From an uncultured Acidobacteriota bacterium (lineage in GTDB: Bacteria > Acidobacteriota > Terriglobia > UBA7540), in the NCBI GenBank assembly GCA_937900045.1, contig CALCEB010000025.1, forward strand, positions 1 through 64,000: a stretch of 64,000 nt of DNA. The letters are read 5' to 3'. Within the stretch, counting starts at the first letter, position 1. Each line of letters starts with the position of its first letter. Position numbers and translations under genes: made by a program. The notes under the pieces are model-generated. The model ran no database searches and was not told the DNA's origin. It saw only the letters and a program-made list of their open reading frames with translations. Shown here one piece after another: positions 1 through 8,443 of the stretch.

Positions 1-90
1 CCTGCCCTGACAGGGACCGCCGAACTTTATTTCTCAACAGTTTCCGGCGCTCCCTGTCAGGGCAAGCTCCGAGCGCCGCTACAACTTAAG
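1..90. repeat. Palindromic GTAGCGCCGCTC-type intergenic element
   Basis: Contains inverted CCTGACAGGG / CCCTGTCAGGG arms and ends in CCGAGCGCCGCTACAAC. The same wording (gagcgccgctac, ccctgacaggg) recurs at 29055-29125 and 59978-60048, so this is a dispersed element. It lies 3' of the first sulfotransferase. Nothing recognisable was seen in 91-193. Confidence 0.6.
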
Positions 91-193
91 CCCTCTGTAT
101 TGCTGCCGGCCTACCGCTGAGTGTTGTTGGGAGATTCTTCGTTGCCTCGAAAACCTCAGAGTCAATTTGGCGGTGAATTTCGCACTGACCTGA

Positions 194-1237
194 TTAAGGG
201 TTTGCCGTCTTTCTGGCCTCGATCACTGCCGCATCGTGCAGGCGCTTTCTGGCCTTGTATTCCCGGAGCAGTGAGAGCGGCGCCCAGCAATAAAACAGGC
301 GCATAGCTAGGTCGAAGGTCCGGTAAAGCACGTACAGGACCCGGTCCCGAAATCTTTCCAGCAAGCCCGGCGCAGCAGCCGATGAAACCGGGAAGCTGCC
401 CAATGCGGGCCAACGGGCGCCGTACTTGCGGCGCCAAAAGGCAATATACCGCTCAATCTTCACCTCCAGTTCTTGGGGCAGGACATCGCCAGGGCTTTTG
501 GGCGCGACAATGCCGCCACCCTTCACCATCTTGTGGTGTTCACCTTCATAGATCGCCGTCCGGTCGGCATCTTCAAGGGTTGTCATTCGCGGGTCAAACG
601 GAAGCCCCAAAAACTGGCAGATGCCTTCCATCACCTTTCGAGGTTGGGAAGTGAGGTCGTGATAGGAAATCTCGTGCAAGCGAGCGCGGTGGACGCGAAG
701 GCGGTCACATTCGCTTTTCAGTTTTTCGCAGCCCAGCAGCGCCCGGTGAGCAATCCCTTTCTTGGCAAACCACGGATTCCGCTGCGCCGCCCGCCGGGTA
801 CTGCGGCAGATCGACGCCGGGTCCCTCCAGATGACGACGAAGTTTGCTTCGGGGAAATAATTGGCAAGCCGGGTGAGCGAGCCGTAATAGTTCGGAGACT
901 TTTCTCCCCACACCCTCGCGCCCTTTTTCCCGGCATAGATTTTGTAGATCGACTCGCTGGCCCCGGTAAGGGTTGAAATGCCCGCCGGAATGGAATCCGG
1001 ATCAATTCCGTGGCGGCTGAGCGAGGTGTTCCAACTCTCAAATCGCGCCGGCCAATGCGCACCGCGGCCGGGCCATTGGAACACCGGACCCAGAGTCAGA
1101 AAATCCGCCTCATACATCAGCGCGATTTGCGGGTGCTGATTGAGAAGAGCGTAAAGGAGCGAAGTTCCGGAGCGCCAAATCCCAACTACAAAAAGCGGGC
1201 CCGGCGCAAACCGGGATGATGGGGGAGTAGTCTCCAT
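194..1237 (-). CDS. Sulfotransferase family protein (PAPS-dependent), EPS locus
   Basis: Predicted to transfer sulfate from PAPS to a hydroxyl, here most likely on the exopolysaccharide or a lipid-linked precursor. The N-terminus carries the 5'-phosphosulfate loop (VVGIWRSGTSLLYALL, about residues 17-32). A later FVVIWRDPASICRS stretch matches the 3'-phosphate-binding region. Length of about 347 residues fits the Sulfotransfer_3-like group. A TTG three codons upstream (1246) is possible; the ATG at 1237 is chosen and neither has a strong ribosome site. The C-terminal 70 residues contain a hydrophobic stretch (RVLYVLYRTFDLAMRLFYCW) that could bind the membrane. It is the last gene of the locus in this window and follows a carbamoyltransferase closely. 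Acceptor unknown. Confidence 0.85.
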   Translation of the reverse strand: METTPPSSRFAPGPLFVVGIWRSGTSLLYALLNQHPQIALMYEADFLTLGPVFQWPGRGAHWPARFESWNTSLSRHGIDPDSIPAGISTLTGASESIYKIYAGKKGARVWGEKSPNYYGSLTRLANYFPEANFVVIWRDPASICRSTRRAAQRNPWFAKKGIAHRALLGCEKLKSECDRLRVHRARLHEISYHDLTSQPRKVMEGICQFLGLPFDPRMTTLEDADRTAIYEGEHHKMVKGGGIVAPKSPGDVLPQELEVKIERYIAFWRRKYGARWPALGSFPVSSAAAPGLLERFRDRVLYVLYRTFDLAMRLFYCWAPLSLLREYKARKRLHDAAVIEARKTANP

Positions 1238-1270
1238 GAGGTTCAAGCTACCCGGAGAAGCCCGGGTAAA

Positions 1271-3055
1271 TTACAAATTAGACTTATCCACAATGTGGTT
1301 GCCAAGCACCAAACAATCCATTTCACTCTTCGAAAAGGTATTGAAGGCATTGGCAGGAGTTGTGACCACTGGCTCACCTTTCAAATTGAAAGATGTGTTC
1401 AAAATGACCGGAACACCGGTTGCCTGGCCGAACCGTTCGATCAGGCCGTAGTACCTCGGGCTTTGATCGCGGAAGACGGTTTGCAAACGTCCGGTTCCAT
1501 CAACGTGAGTAATGGCGGGGAGAGTCGAATGCTGGCATTCTTTCACAGGCACCACATACAGCATGTACCGCGCCGGATAGTGTTCGGTGGCATGGGGAAG
1601 ATCAAAATACTTTTCCGCGCACTCCGCGAGCACCGAGGGAGCAAAGGGCCGGTAAGGTTCCCGGAATTTGATCTTGGCGTTAACGATGTCCTTCATTTCC
1701 GGGTTGCGGGGGTCAGCGATGATGCTCCGGTGGCCGAGCGCCCGGGGACCCCATTCAAAGCGGCCTTGGTACCAGCCCACCACCTTGCCGCCCATCAGCT
1801 TTTCCACCACCGCGTCCAGAAGGGCACCCTCGTCCTCAATGACGCGGTGAGAAATGTTCTGGCCTTTCAGGAATTGGCTGACTTCCCCCGGCCCATACTC
1901 CTTGCCCCAATAAGCATGGTCCATGCGGAAGGTGCGCGGCTTGCCGAGCAAGGTGTTGTAAGCCCAAAGCGCTGCACCCAACGCTCCGCCACCGTCACCC
2001 GCCGCCGGCTGAACAAAAATCCGCTCGAAGCCAGTTTCTTTCAGGATTCGCGTGTTGGCTACGCTGTTCAGGCCGACTCCACCCGCAATGCAGAGATTTT
2101 TCTGCCCTGAGTCTTGGTGCAGGGCACGCGCCATATTGACCAGCAAGTCCTCGGTGACCTTCTGGATGCTGGCTGCGACGTCCGCATAATGCTGGTTAAG
2201 TTTGCACAATTCCTTGTAATTCGAGGGCGGATCCCCGAAGTATTTGGGGAAGCCCGTCACCTCCGTGAAGAATTGCAGCTTCACCGGCCTCGGATCGCCG
2301 AACAGTTCCACAAACCGGTTATTAAAGGTCTTATCCGTGGAGTGATGGAAGGAGAAATAGTCCATGTTCAACGAGAAAGACCCATCCGAATTCGCCTTGA
2401 CCAGTTTCCATACCTTATCAACATAGCGCGGCACGCCGTAAGGGGCCATGCCCATGACCTTGTATTCACCCTCGTTGACCTCAAAGCCCAGAAACGCGGT
2501 GAAAGCGCTATAGAGCAGACCGATAGAGTGTGGGAATTCCACTTGTTTGGTCAACCGGACGTGGTTCCCTTTTCCGACTCCGCACGTTGCCGTCACCCAT
2601 TCCCCGACGCCGTCCACCGTCATCACCGCGGACTCCTCGAATGGCGAACAAAGGAAAGCGCTGGCGGCATGAGACAGATGGTGGTCTGAGTAGAGGACTT
2701 TTTGGCGCGGCACGCCCAACTCACTCTCAATCGTGCTGGCCACCCAGAGCTTATCGAGAATCCAGGTAATCATCGATTCCCGAAAGACTTTCCAGGACTT
2801 TGGATAGGTCTGAAGAACCGTAGCCAGAATTCGGTCCAGCTTGCGGAAGGGTTTCTCGAAAAAGACCACGTAGTCCAGGTCCTGGCCGCGCAGACCTCCG
2901 GTCTCCAGACAGAATTGGATGGCGTTTTTCGGAAAATCGTAATCGTGCTTTTTGCGGGAAAAACGTTCTTCTTCCGCCGCCGCAACCAACTGTCCATCGT
3001 GCAGCAGCGCCGCCGCCGCATCGTGGTAATAACAGGAAATTCCCAAAATGTTCAT
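1271..3055 (-). CDS. NodU/CmcH-family O-carbamoyltransferase (copy 1)
   Basis: Transfers a carbamoyl group from carbamoyl phosphate (through carbamoyl-adenylate) to a sugar hydroxyl. At 594 residues it has the full two-domain layout: an N-terminal ASKHA/Kae1-like domain (MNILGISCYYHDAAAALL, then SDHHLSHAASAF with paired metal-binding histidines, then CIAGGVGLNSVAN) and a C-terminal YrdC-like domain (FEWGPRALGHRSI, REPYRPFAPSV, VILNTSFNLKGEPVV). All signature motifs look intact. It is preceded by a small SxtJ-like membrane protein (3 bp gap) and a DUF5989 protein, an arrangement that suggests a membrane-associated carbamoylation module. The likely substrate is the polymer or repeat unit made by this locus. 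Confidence 0.93.
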   Translation of the reverse strand: MNILGISCYYHDAAAALLHDGQLVAAAEEERFSRKKHDYDFPKNAIQFCLETGGLRGQDLDYVVFFEKPFRKLDRILATVLQTYPKSWKVFRESMITWILDKLWVASTIESELGVPRQKVLYSDHHLSHAASAFLCSPFEESAVMTVDGVGEWVTATCGVGKGNHVRLTKQVEFPHSIGLLYSAFTAFLGFEVNEGEYKVMGMAPYGVPRYVDKVWKLVKANSDGSFSLNMDYFSFHHSTDKTFNNRFVELFGDPRPVKLQFFTEVTGFPKYFGDPPSNYKELCKLNQHYADVAASIQKVTEDLLVNMARALHQDSGQKNLCIAGGVGLNSVANTRILKETGFERIFVQPAAGDGGGALGAALWAYNTLLGKPRTFRMDHAYWGKEYGPGEVSQFLKGQNISHRVIEDEGALLDAVVEKLMGGKVVGWYQGRFEWGPRALGHRSIIADPRNPEMKDIVNAKIKFREPYRPFAPSVLAECAEKYFDLPHATEHYPARYMLYVVPVKECQHSTLPAITHVDGTGRLQTVFRDQSPRYYGLIERFGQATGVPVILNTSFNLKGEPVVTTPANAFNTFSKSEMDCLVLGNHIVDKSNL

Positions 3056-3058
3056 GGA

Positions 3059-3298
3059 CTATTGCCTCTGCGCCCACTTCATGTCATAGGTCTCTTCAGG
3101 ATGATCCAGCCATTGGGTGGGGCGGCGCTTGATACGCAGCGGATCACCGAACCATCGGACAGCGAGTCCGAAAGGCAACACCATCACCACGTAGAGGACT
3201 GTCAACAAAACACGAGCTTGAAAGTTTCCAATCTTGTGGGCGAGGCGCGACCAGGCACGCCAGCCGCGCTTGAGACCTTCCCAGATATTTTTGAGCAT
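3059..3298 (-). CDS. Small SxtJ-like membrane protein, carbamoyltransferase partner
   Basis: A 79-residue protein with one long hydrophobic segment (VLLTVLYVVMVLPFGLAVRW) followed by a conserved-looking polar tail (DPLRIKRRPTQWLDHPEET). Small proteins of this form occur beside NodU-type carbamoyltransferases and are annotated SxtJ-like after the saxitoxin cluster. The ATG at 3298 is chosen because an in-frame extension to 3370 would run into a palindromic repeat (about 3316-3380). It ends 3 bp before the carbamoyltransferase. Role unknown; it could anchor the soluble enzyme at the membrane. Confidence 0.75.
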   Translation of the reverse strand: MLKNIWEGLKRGWRAWSRLAHKIGNFQARVLLTVLYVVMVLPFGLAVRWFGDPLRIKRRPTQWLDHPEETYDMKWAQRQ

Positions 3299-3315
3299 AA
3301 TTTCTTGAGTGAAGT

Positions 3316-3380
3316 GGATTGTAGAGGCGGGCTTTAACCCGGCAGATGCCGCCCTGAAGGGCGCCGTCACAGGCTCTACG
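3316..3380. repeat. Short palindromic intergenic element
   Basis: TGTAGAGGC and GGCTCTACG arms flank GGCGGGCTTTAACCCGGC and CGCCCTGAAGGGCG, giving several nested stems. It lies between the DUF5989 gene and the SxtJ-like gene and argues against the longer start of the latter. Confidence 0.5.
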
Positions 3381-3388
3381 TCGCGCGA

Positions 3389-3568
3389 CTAAAAAAGGGT
3401 GTAAATGAATGGCGCAATCACGGAACTTTGAGCCAGGATCATCAGAACTCCCAGCAGCAGCAGGACAAAGATCATGGGCAGCAGCCACCACCGCTTGTGG
3501 TTCAGGAAGAATGAAAAGAGCTCCCCAACGACACCAAACCTCCGCCGGGCTACCTGGATAAAACTCAT
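3389..3568 (-). CDS. DUF5989 family small membrane protein
   Basis: A 59-residue protein found by translating the gap upstream of the SxtJ-like gene. It begins MSFIQVARRRFGVVGELFSF, then has FFLNHKRWWLLPM and a single hydrophobic helix rich in Leu (about residues 30-46), and ends with AQSSVIAPFIYTLF. This matches what I know of DUF5989 proteins, which accompany carbamoyltransferases. An excellent ribosome site (AAGGAGATTAAC) stands directly before the ATG. It is the first gene of the DUF5989/SxtJ-like/carbamoyltransferase trio. Function unknown; probably a membrane partner of the carbamoyltransferase. Confidence 0.88.
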   Translation of the reverse strand: MSFIQVARRRFGVVGELFSFFLNHKRWWLLPMIFVLLLLGVLMILAQSSVIAPFIYTLF

Positions 3569-3909
3569 GTTAATCTCCTTGAATCAGACATTTCAGAGTA
3601 GGCAGCCAAACTATAAAAGGCGCCGTAAGTCGGCGACGATCATTCGCTGTAGCGCCGCTCTATGAGCGGCGAGATACGCCGGTCGCAGACCGGCGCTACA
3701 GTCTTGGAGCACCGCCGGCTTACTTCGTTGTGTATAAAACAGAGGCGCCGCTTGCTACCGACATGACTTGGATTGATGCTCAGTTTACCATGACCTGCCA
3801 CACCGCTCAACTTTGGGTAATGGCGCAATATGCAGGTGGGGTGACCCTCGTGGCCGCCCGAGTGAGCACAACGCCCGTCCCTACCTTTGCATCAGTCTGG
3901 CGGTCCGCA
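3569..3909. other. Intergenic stretch holding a TAAGTCGGCG-type element
   Basis: No gene was recognised in these 341 bases. About 100 bases (3626-3722) are a palindromic element. The rest is unexplained sequence at the 3' end of the second carbamoyltransferase gene and the leader of the DUF5989 gene. Confidence 0.6.
3626..3722. repeat. Palindromic element, TAAGTCGGCG outer arms (copy 1)
   Basis: Outer arms TAAGTCGGCG and CGCCGGCTTA (one mismatch) enclose GCTGTAGCGCCGCTC...CCGGCGCTACAG. The same outer and inner arms occur at 29033-29143. It has MITE/REP form: no coding capacity, near-perfect inverted repeats, intergenic. Confidence 0.75.
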
Positions 3910-5571
3910 TCAGGGCTTGACGACTAAGAAGTTCCCCATGGCCAGCGCGTCGATTCCTGAACAGAAGAAACTTCGCACCGCGTCCCGAGGGTCACAGACC
4001 AGCGGCTCCCCGAAAAGGTTGAAAGAAGTGTTGAGAAGGACGGGCGCGGGTGAAGACTCCCCGAACTTTCGGAGCAGCGACCAAAGCCTTGGATTCACCT
4101 TCTGGTCAACCCGGTGGACTCGGACCGCGCGTCCATTGAAGCAAAATCTTTCGAGTTCAGGTTGGCCGGCCTTCAATTTGCCCACCGACGCCATGAACCG
4201 GCAATTTTCCGTGCATTCAAAAATAGTGCCTGCATCTTCCGCGGGAACCGAGAGGGCAAAAGGATGAAAGTCCTCCCGGTGCTTCACGTACCGGTTCAGG
4301 TTTTCCTTGACGTAAGGCGAGAACGGCGAGGCCAGGATGCTGCGATTTCCAAGAGCTCTGTGGCCGAATTCCGTACGCCCTTGGAACCAGGCCACCATCT
4401 TATCGCGCTGCAGGCATTGCAGCGTCTCTTCCACAATCTGTTTTTCACCCGGCAGATAGCGGTAGATCGTCTTGCAGTTGTCGAGCACGGCCTTAATCTG
4501 CTCTTCGCTGTATTCCGGTCCCCAATCCATTTGTTCAATGGGCTGGCGCTCAACCTTCCCCCACACGGGTTGTGCTGCGAGGTAGGCCGCGCCCAAGGCT
4601 GTTCCGGGATTCCCTGCCACGGGTTGAACGAAGACGCTGTCAAATCCAGACCGCGATTCAAGAGCCTTCACCAGCAACACATTCAGAAAAACACCACCCG
4701 CTACGCACAAGGATTTTTCTCCGGTTTTTAGCCGGAAACCTTCTGCCAGATCAATCACGCACCCCTCAAGAAAGTCCTGGGCGCTTCGGGCAATCTGGGC
4801 CCCCAACCGGCTTTCGCGCGGAGGATTCAAGTCCTGTATTTGCAAGGTGTTGGCAAGCTTCCTTGGGAACCTTCCGGGGTTTGCGTCGCCGTTAAGCCAT
4901 CGGTCGATGTTCAGTACCGGAAGTCCGTTGGCGTCCCTTACAAAAACCTCTCTGAAAATGCCCAGAAAATCCGGCGTTCCTTCCTTGCTCAACCATTGGA
5001 CCTTGTGCTCATCCCGTCCGGGAAGGTAGCCTAGCAGGGCCGTAACTTGCGAATAAAACCAGCCCAATGAATTGGGGAAGCGAATCTCGTGAAGTGTTTT
5101 CAGCTCGTTTCCGCGGCCCACACAGATCGAACCGGAGAATTCGCCGCCCTTATGGTCCAGCGTCAGCACCAATGCAGAGTCAAAAGGGCTCGGAAAGAAC
5201 GCGCTGGCCGCGTGGCAAAGATGATGGTCAAAAGAGAGAGCCGGGGTGTTCTGAATACGAACGCCGGGCGTGATACAGGCAAGCAACTCTCCAAAGCCCT
5301 GACTATCCCGGTGGGACTGCCGGGGGGATTCATTCCCCGCTTCATTCCGCTTTCGAGCCAATGCCACGGGATCAAAAGCCATCGCTATGCCGGAAAGTTC
5401 TTTCAGACTCACGCCGCCCAGCCGGAGACAATGTTCAATTGCTGACTGTGGCAAGCCGCCTCCAGCGTCAACACGATTGAGCTTCTCTTCCTCAATGGCT
5501 GAAATCAAGCCACCTGGTCCGAGGAGAACGGCGGCAGTATCGTGTTGCAGGTCAGAGATACCGAGGATCAT
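3910..5571 (-). CDS. NodU/CmcH-family O-carbamoyltransferase (copy 2, divergent)
   Basis: A second carbamoyltransferase of about 553 residues, clearly different from copy 1. It keeps the histidine pair (FDHHLCHAASAFF), the LCVAGGVFLNVLL nucleotide loop and VLLNTSFNLFGEPLV. The usual GPRALG motif reads EFGHRALGNRSILA, and the DGVGEW motif of copy 1 is replaced by DHKGGEFSG. It is therefore a separate subfamily, probably acting on another position or sugar rather than a recent duplicate. The ATG at 5571 is chosen; a TTG at 5577 would overlap the hydrolase stop by 4 bp. Either way translation is likely coupled to the upstream gene. Confidence 0.9.
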   Translation of the reverse strand: MILGISDLQHDTAAVLLGPGGLISAIEEEKLNRVDAGGGLPQSAIEHCLRLGGVSLKELSGIAMAFDPVALARKRNEAGNESPRQSHRDSQGFGELLACITPGVRIQNTPALSFDHHLCHAASAFFPSPFDSALVLTLDHKGGEFSGSICVGRGNELKTLHEIRFPNSLGWFYSQVTALLGYLPGRDEHKVQWLSKEGTPDFLGIFREVFVRDANGLPVLNIDRWLNGDANPGRFPRKLANTLQIQDLNPPRESRLGAQIARSAQDFLEGCVIDLAEGFRLKTGEKSLCVAGGVFLNVLLVKALESRSGFDSVFVQPVAGNPGTALGAAYLAAQPVWGKVERQPIEQMDWGPEYSEEQIKAVLDNCKTIYRYLPGEKQIVEETLQCLQRDKMVAWFQGRTEFGHRALGNRSILASPFSPYVKENLNRYVKHREDFHPFALSVPAEDAGTIFECTENCRFMASVGKLKAGQPELERFCFNGRAVRVHRVDQKVNPRLWSLLRKFGESSPAPVLLNTSFNLFGEPLVCDPRDAVRSFFCSGIDALAMGNFLVVKP

Positions 5572-5573
5572 CG

Positions 5574-7091
5574 TCAATTTGCGTGGCTTTCGAGGAGGAT
5601 AGGCTCTGAGCCGACAGGCGCCGAACCGCCAGAAATCGCATGAGTGTTACCAGCTAGATCACGGTACTGCGTAAATCGATTCCCGGCGCGATAGCTGGAA
5701 GTTTGAACGGGATCATAGGATCTCGAAACATCCCAAACAATTTTTGCCTGATATCCTCCCGGCCGCGAGAGCTCGCATGACCACAAACTTTTTATGGCCG
5801 AGCAGGGTTTGGAGAAGGTCGCGCCGGTCAGCCAGCCCGCTACTTGGCCATAGGCGGTGCCCGCTTTGTCCAGTCCATCTTCGGGATCCCACAGACCGCC
5901 CACTCCTCTTGGCCGTCCGCCATTGTCATACATAAACCAGATGGCTCTCGCCACTCCATTCGAGGCCTGAAGAATCAACCAGCGGGCCACGTAGGCTGCC
6001 TGGACGTCCGGGTCCGGCAATTGCATATTCATCCCCCAGCTTCCTTCGGTAGACCATAGCGGCTTCCCGCTCATGCCGTTTTCATCCATCACCCTGCGCA
6101 TGCCGGCTATTTTTTGCAACAGGGTCTGCGGACAATCTTCAGCGCCACCGCCTCCTCGGCACCCGCTTCCGGCAAAAGTCTCTGGAAATGGCGCCAGGGA
6201 AAGCCCAAAAAGGCGGGCCGCGTAGGGATGGAAAGCGGCCGCATCCGGGTAGTGGCCGTACTGGGCAGATGCCTTCAGGAAATTTTCGAAGTAGACGGAG
6301 GCGGAGCGGCTATCTCCGTTCATTTTTGTTCCGACATCGGCGGCCGCCGCAACCTCCGGGCCAAGGGTGGTGCAACTCTGACATTGCGACTTTACGGTTT
6401 CGACAAAGTCCGAACACAATTTTGCCAGGTCGGCGTAGGACCCTGACCAAAATCCATCCTGATTGGGTTCGTTCCAGCAAGAGTAGTTTCGAATCTTGCA
6501 ATTTTTGTTTGGAGCCTTGCCGCCGCAGACATGGTCCATTAAAGCCGTAATGTACTCCTTAAAAATGCAATCCGTGGCCGTAACTCCGGCCATCGGTCCC
6601 TGGCACGCTGCATTGGTGTAGAGGCCGGCGGGGGGAGTGCAGAATCCCCGGGGACTTTGAGGCCCGGCGCCGCAACGGTGATCCGGCTGCGAAGCCGCCC
6701 ACGTTGGCGTCACGCCAAAAGTGTAAAGCAAATCGACGTGATGCCGCTGCGCGCGCTCGACCCACCCATCCAAAATATGCCAATCATACTGGTTTCTTCC
6801 GGCCCTCTCCACTAGTCTCCAAACGGCATGGCTGTTGAAGATTCGGAGCATGCCGAACGGAATGGCGGGCCAAGGCGTCTCCGGAGACGTGATATCCTGG
6901 CCGAAAAAAGCCAGAGGCACGGGCTGCCGGGTGTAAATGGAATCCCGGCGGGACGGCGTTGCCTGGGCCGCCCTTCCGGTCTTGGAGTGGCCAGCCACAT
7001 CCCCCGGCACGCCGTTTCCAGCGCCCACAACGGCGAAGCAAAATGCCAAAGCCACGTAACAATTGGGTCTCACAGGCCGAAAGGCCGGCAT
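5574..7091 (-). CDS. Secreted clan GH-A glycoside hydrolase (GH39-like)
   Basis: Probably a retaining glycosidase acting on the locus polysaccharide in the periplasm or outside the cell. From the ATG at 7091 the protein has about 505 residues and begins with a signal-peptide-like stretch (RPNCYVALAFCFAVVGAG). A TIM-barrel pattern follows: FGMLRIFNSHAVWRLVE, LLYTFGVTPTWAAS, the acid/base region YSCWNEPNQDGFWSG (Glu of NEP) and a nucleophile region KPLWSTEGSWG. Eight or more cysteines between about residues 140 and 330 suggest disulfides, consistent with export. Family assignment (GH39 or an unclassified GH-A group) is from motif form only. Such enzymes in polymer loci often trim or release chains. 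Confidence 0.75.
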   Translation of the reverse strand: MPAFRPVRPNCYVALAFCFAVVGAGNGVPGDVAGHSKTGRAAQATPSRRDSIYTRQPVPLAFFGQDITSPETPWPAIPFGMLRIFNSHAVWRLVERAGRNQYDWHILDGWVERAQRHHVDLLYTFGVTPTWAASQPDHRCGAGPQSPRGFCTPPAGLYTNAACQGPMAGVTATDCIFKEYITALMDHVCGGKAPNKNCKIRNYSCWNEPNQDGFWSGSYADLAKLCSDFVETVKSQCQSCTTLGPEVAAAADVGTKMNGDSRSASVYFENFLKASAQYGHYPDAAAFHPYAARLFGLSLAPFPETFAGSGCRGGGGAEDCPQTLLQKIAGMRRVMDENGMSGKPLWSTEGSWGMNMQLPDPDVQAAYVARWLILQASNGVARAIWFMYDNGGRPRGVGGLWDPEDGLDKAGTAYGQVAGWLTGATFSKPCSAIKSLWSCELSRPGGYQAKIVWDVSRSYDPVQTSSYRAGNRFTQYRDLAGNTHAISGGSAPVGSEPILLESHAN

Positions 7092-7212
7092 TCTAAACCC
7101 TCGCAACTCGCAAACCAGATGGAACCCCTACGGGGCGCGCCAGGTGGGATTGCCCGACGTGTAGCCGGAAAGATGCCGGAGCACTGGAAGCAGGCGCTCC
7201 GGCATTTTGGAT

Positions 7213-8229
7213 TCAGCGCTCCGTCAGCATAGCTTCGAGATAGCCCGAAACCTGCTCTTTGTTTTTCGTAGCCACATACCAATCAATGGTACGGTGTAAA
7301 CCGTCCATGAACTTGACCTGGGGTTCCCAGCCAAGGAGATTTTTGGCGAGTGAATTCTCCGCCACGCGATTGTACGGCCCGGTCGGCATTTCCGGATGGG
7401 GCTCAATCTGGGCGCTATGGCCCATATAGCGCAGGATTTCCCGGGCAGCGTCAATCACCCGGATGCGCTCCATCGTGCCCAGATTCACCGCCGTGCCATC
7501 GTCGATTTTTTCGGCCGTCAGGATGGTTCCGCGCACGATATCGTCAATATAGGTCCAGTTGCGAATCTGCTCGCCCGTGCCCCACACCACAAACGGATCC
7601 TGCTTGAGGAAGGCCCGGGCAATCATGGCGATTACGGCGTGGTTTTCCACGCCGCGGGGTCCGTACACTGTGAAGTAGCGGCAGGAGGCAGACTTCATTC
7701 CCCAATCCTTGTAATAGGCTTTGAGCGTCATTTCCGCCATCAGCTTGGCCCAGCCGTACATATTGTCGGCATCATATCCGGGGCCAACTTTGTCTTCGGT
7801 CAAGTACAACACTTCCTTCGGGTCATTCTGAATAAAGTTCGGATATACGCATCCCGAGGAGGCATAGACCACTTTATCGACACCTGCCTTGTAGCAGGCG
7901 CGAAAAACCAAACCATCTAATAACAGGTTGGTGGCGCAGGCTGCCTGGTGAAGGTCCACATAACCGCGCCCTCCGTGATCTGCGGCAAGATGGAACACCA
8001 CGCTCGCCCCCTGGACGGCGCGCTCGGCCACGCCGGCGTCGCGGAGGTCCGCTTCGATAAACTTCACTCGTCCCGCTTCCACGTGATCCCGGATTTGTTC
8101 AAGCTTCCCACTGCTCAGGTCGTCCACGACGGTGATGCGGGCGCCCCGCTGAATCAGCGCGTCAACCAGGCTGGAGCCGATGAATGAGGTTCCGCCCGTG
8201 ACTAAAACACTTCGATCATTCCAATCCAT
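7213..8229 (-). CDS. NAD-dependent epimerase/dehydratase (nucleotide-sugar SDR)
   Basis: An extended short-chain dehydrogenase of 338 residues, of the kind that epimerises or reduces nucleotide sugars for polysaccharide synthesis. The Rossmann loop is LVTGGTSFIGSSLVDAL (residues 9-25). An acidic residue ends strand 2 (VVDDLSSG), the catalytic Ser lies in YASSGCVYP and the Tyr/Lys pair in MYGWAKLMAE. RYFTVYGPRG and the substrate-domain motif GEQIRNWTYIDDIV also fit. The start has a strong GAGGAGG site. Closest in feel to GDP-mannose 3,5-epimerase or UDP-glucose 4-epimerase-like proteins; the exact sugar cannot be read from sequence. Confidence 0.9.
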   Translation of the reverse strand: MDWNDRSVLVTGGTSFIGSSLVDALIQRGARITVVDDLSSGKLEQIRDHVEAGRVKFIEADLRDAGVAERAVQGASVVFHLAADHGGRGYVDLHQAACATNLLLDGLVFRACYKAGVDKVVYASSGCVYPNFIQNDPKEVLYLTEDKVGPGYDADNMYGWAKLMAEMTLKAYYKDWGMKSASCRYFTVYGPRGVENHAVIAMIARAFLKQDPFVVWGTGEQIRNWTYIDDIVRGTILTAEKIDDGTAVNLGTMERIRVIDAAREILRYMGHSAQIEPHPEMPTGPYNRVAENSLAKNLLGWEPQVKFMDGLHRTIDWYVATKNKEQVSGYLEAMLTER

Positions 8230-8443
8230 GTACTGCCTCCTCGTCGTTCGTTGGTAGTCATTTCTATTGAAAATTCACAAACAGGGCACCAAGGCCGCAA
8301 TCTGAAAGACCGAAATATCTCGACCTCCCAAGCCCATCACGGAACAAACTCTGCCGGTCTCACTGGCACCCAGCATCATTGCACGCGCGGTAGGGATCAA
8401 ATCCGGCTGGGACGGCTGATCCCTTGAGGCCAGCAGATCCTGT

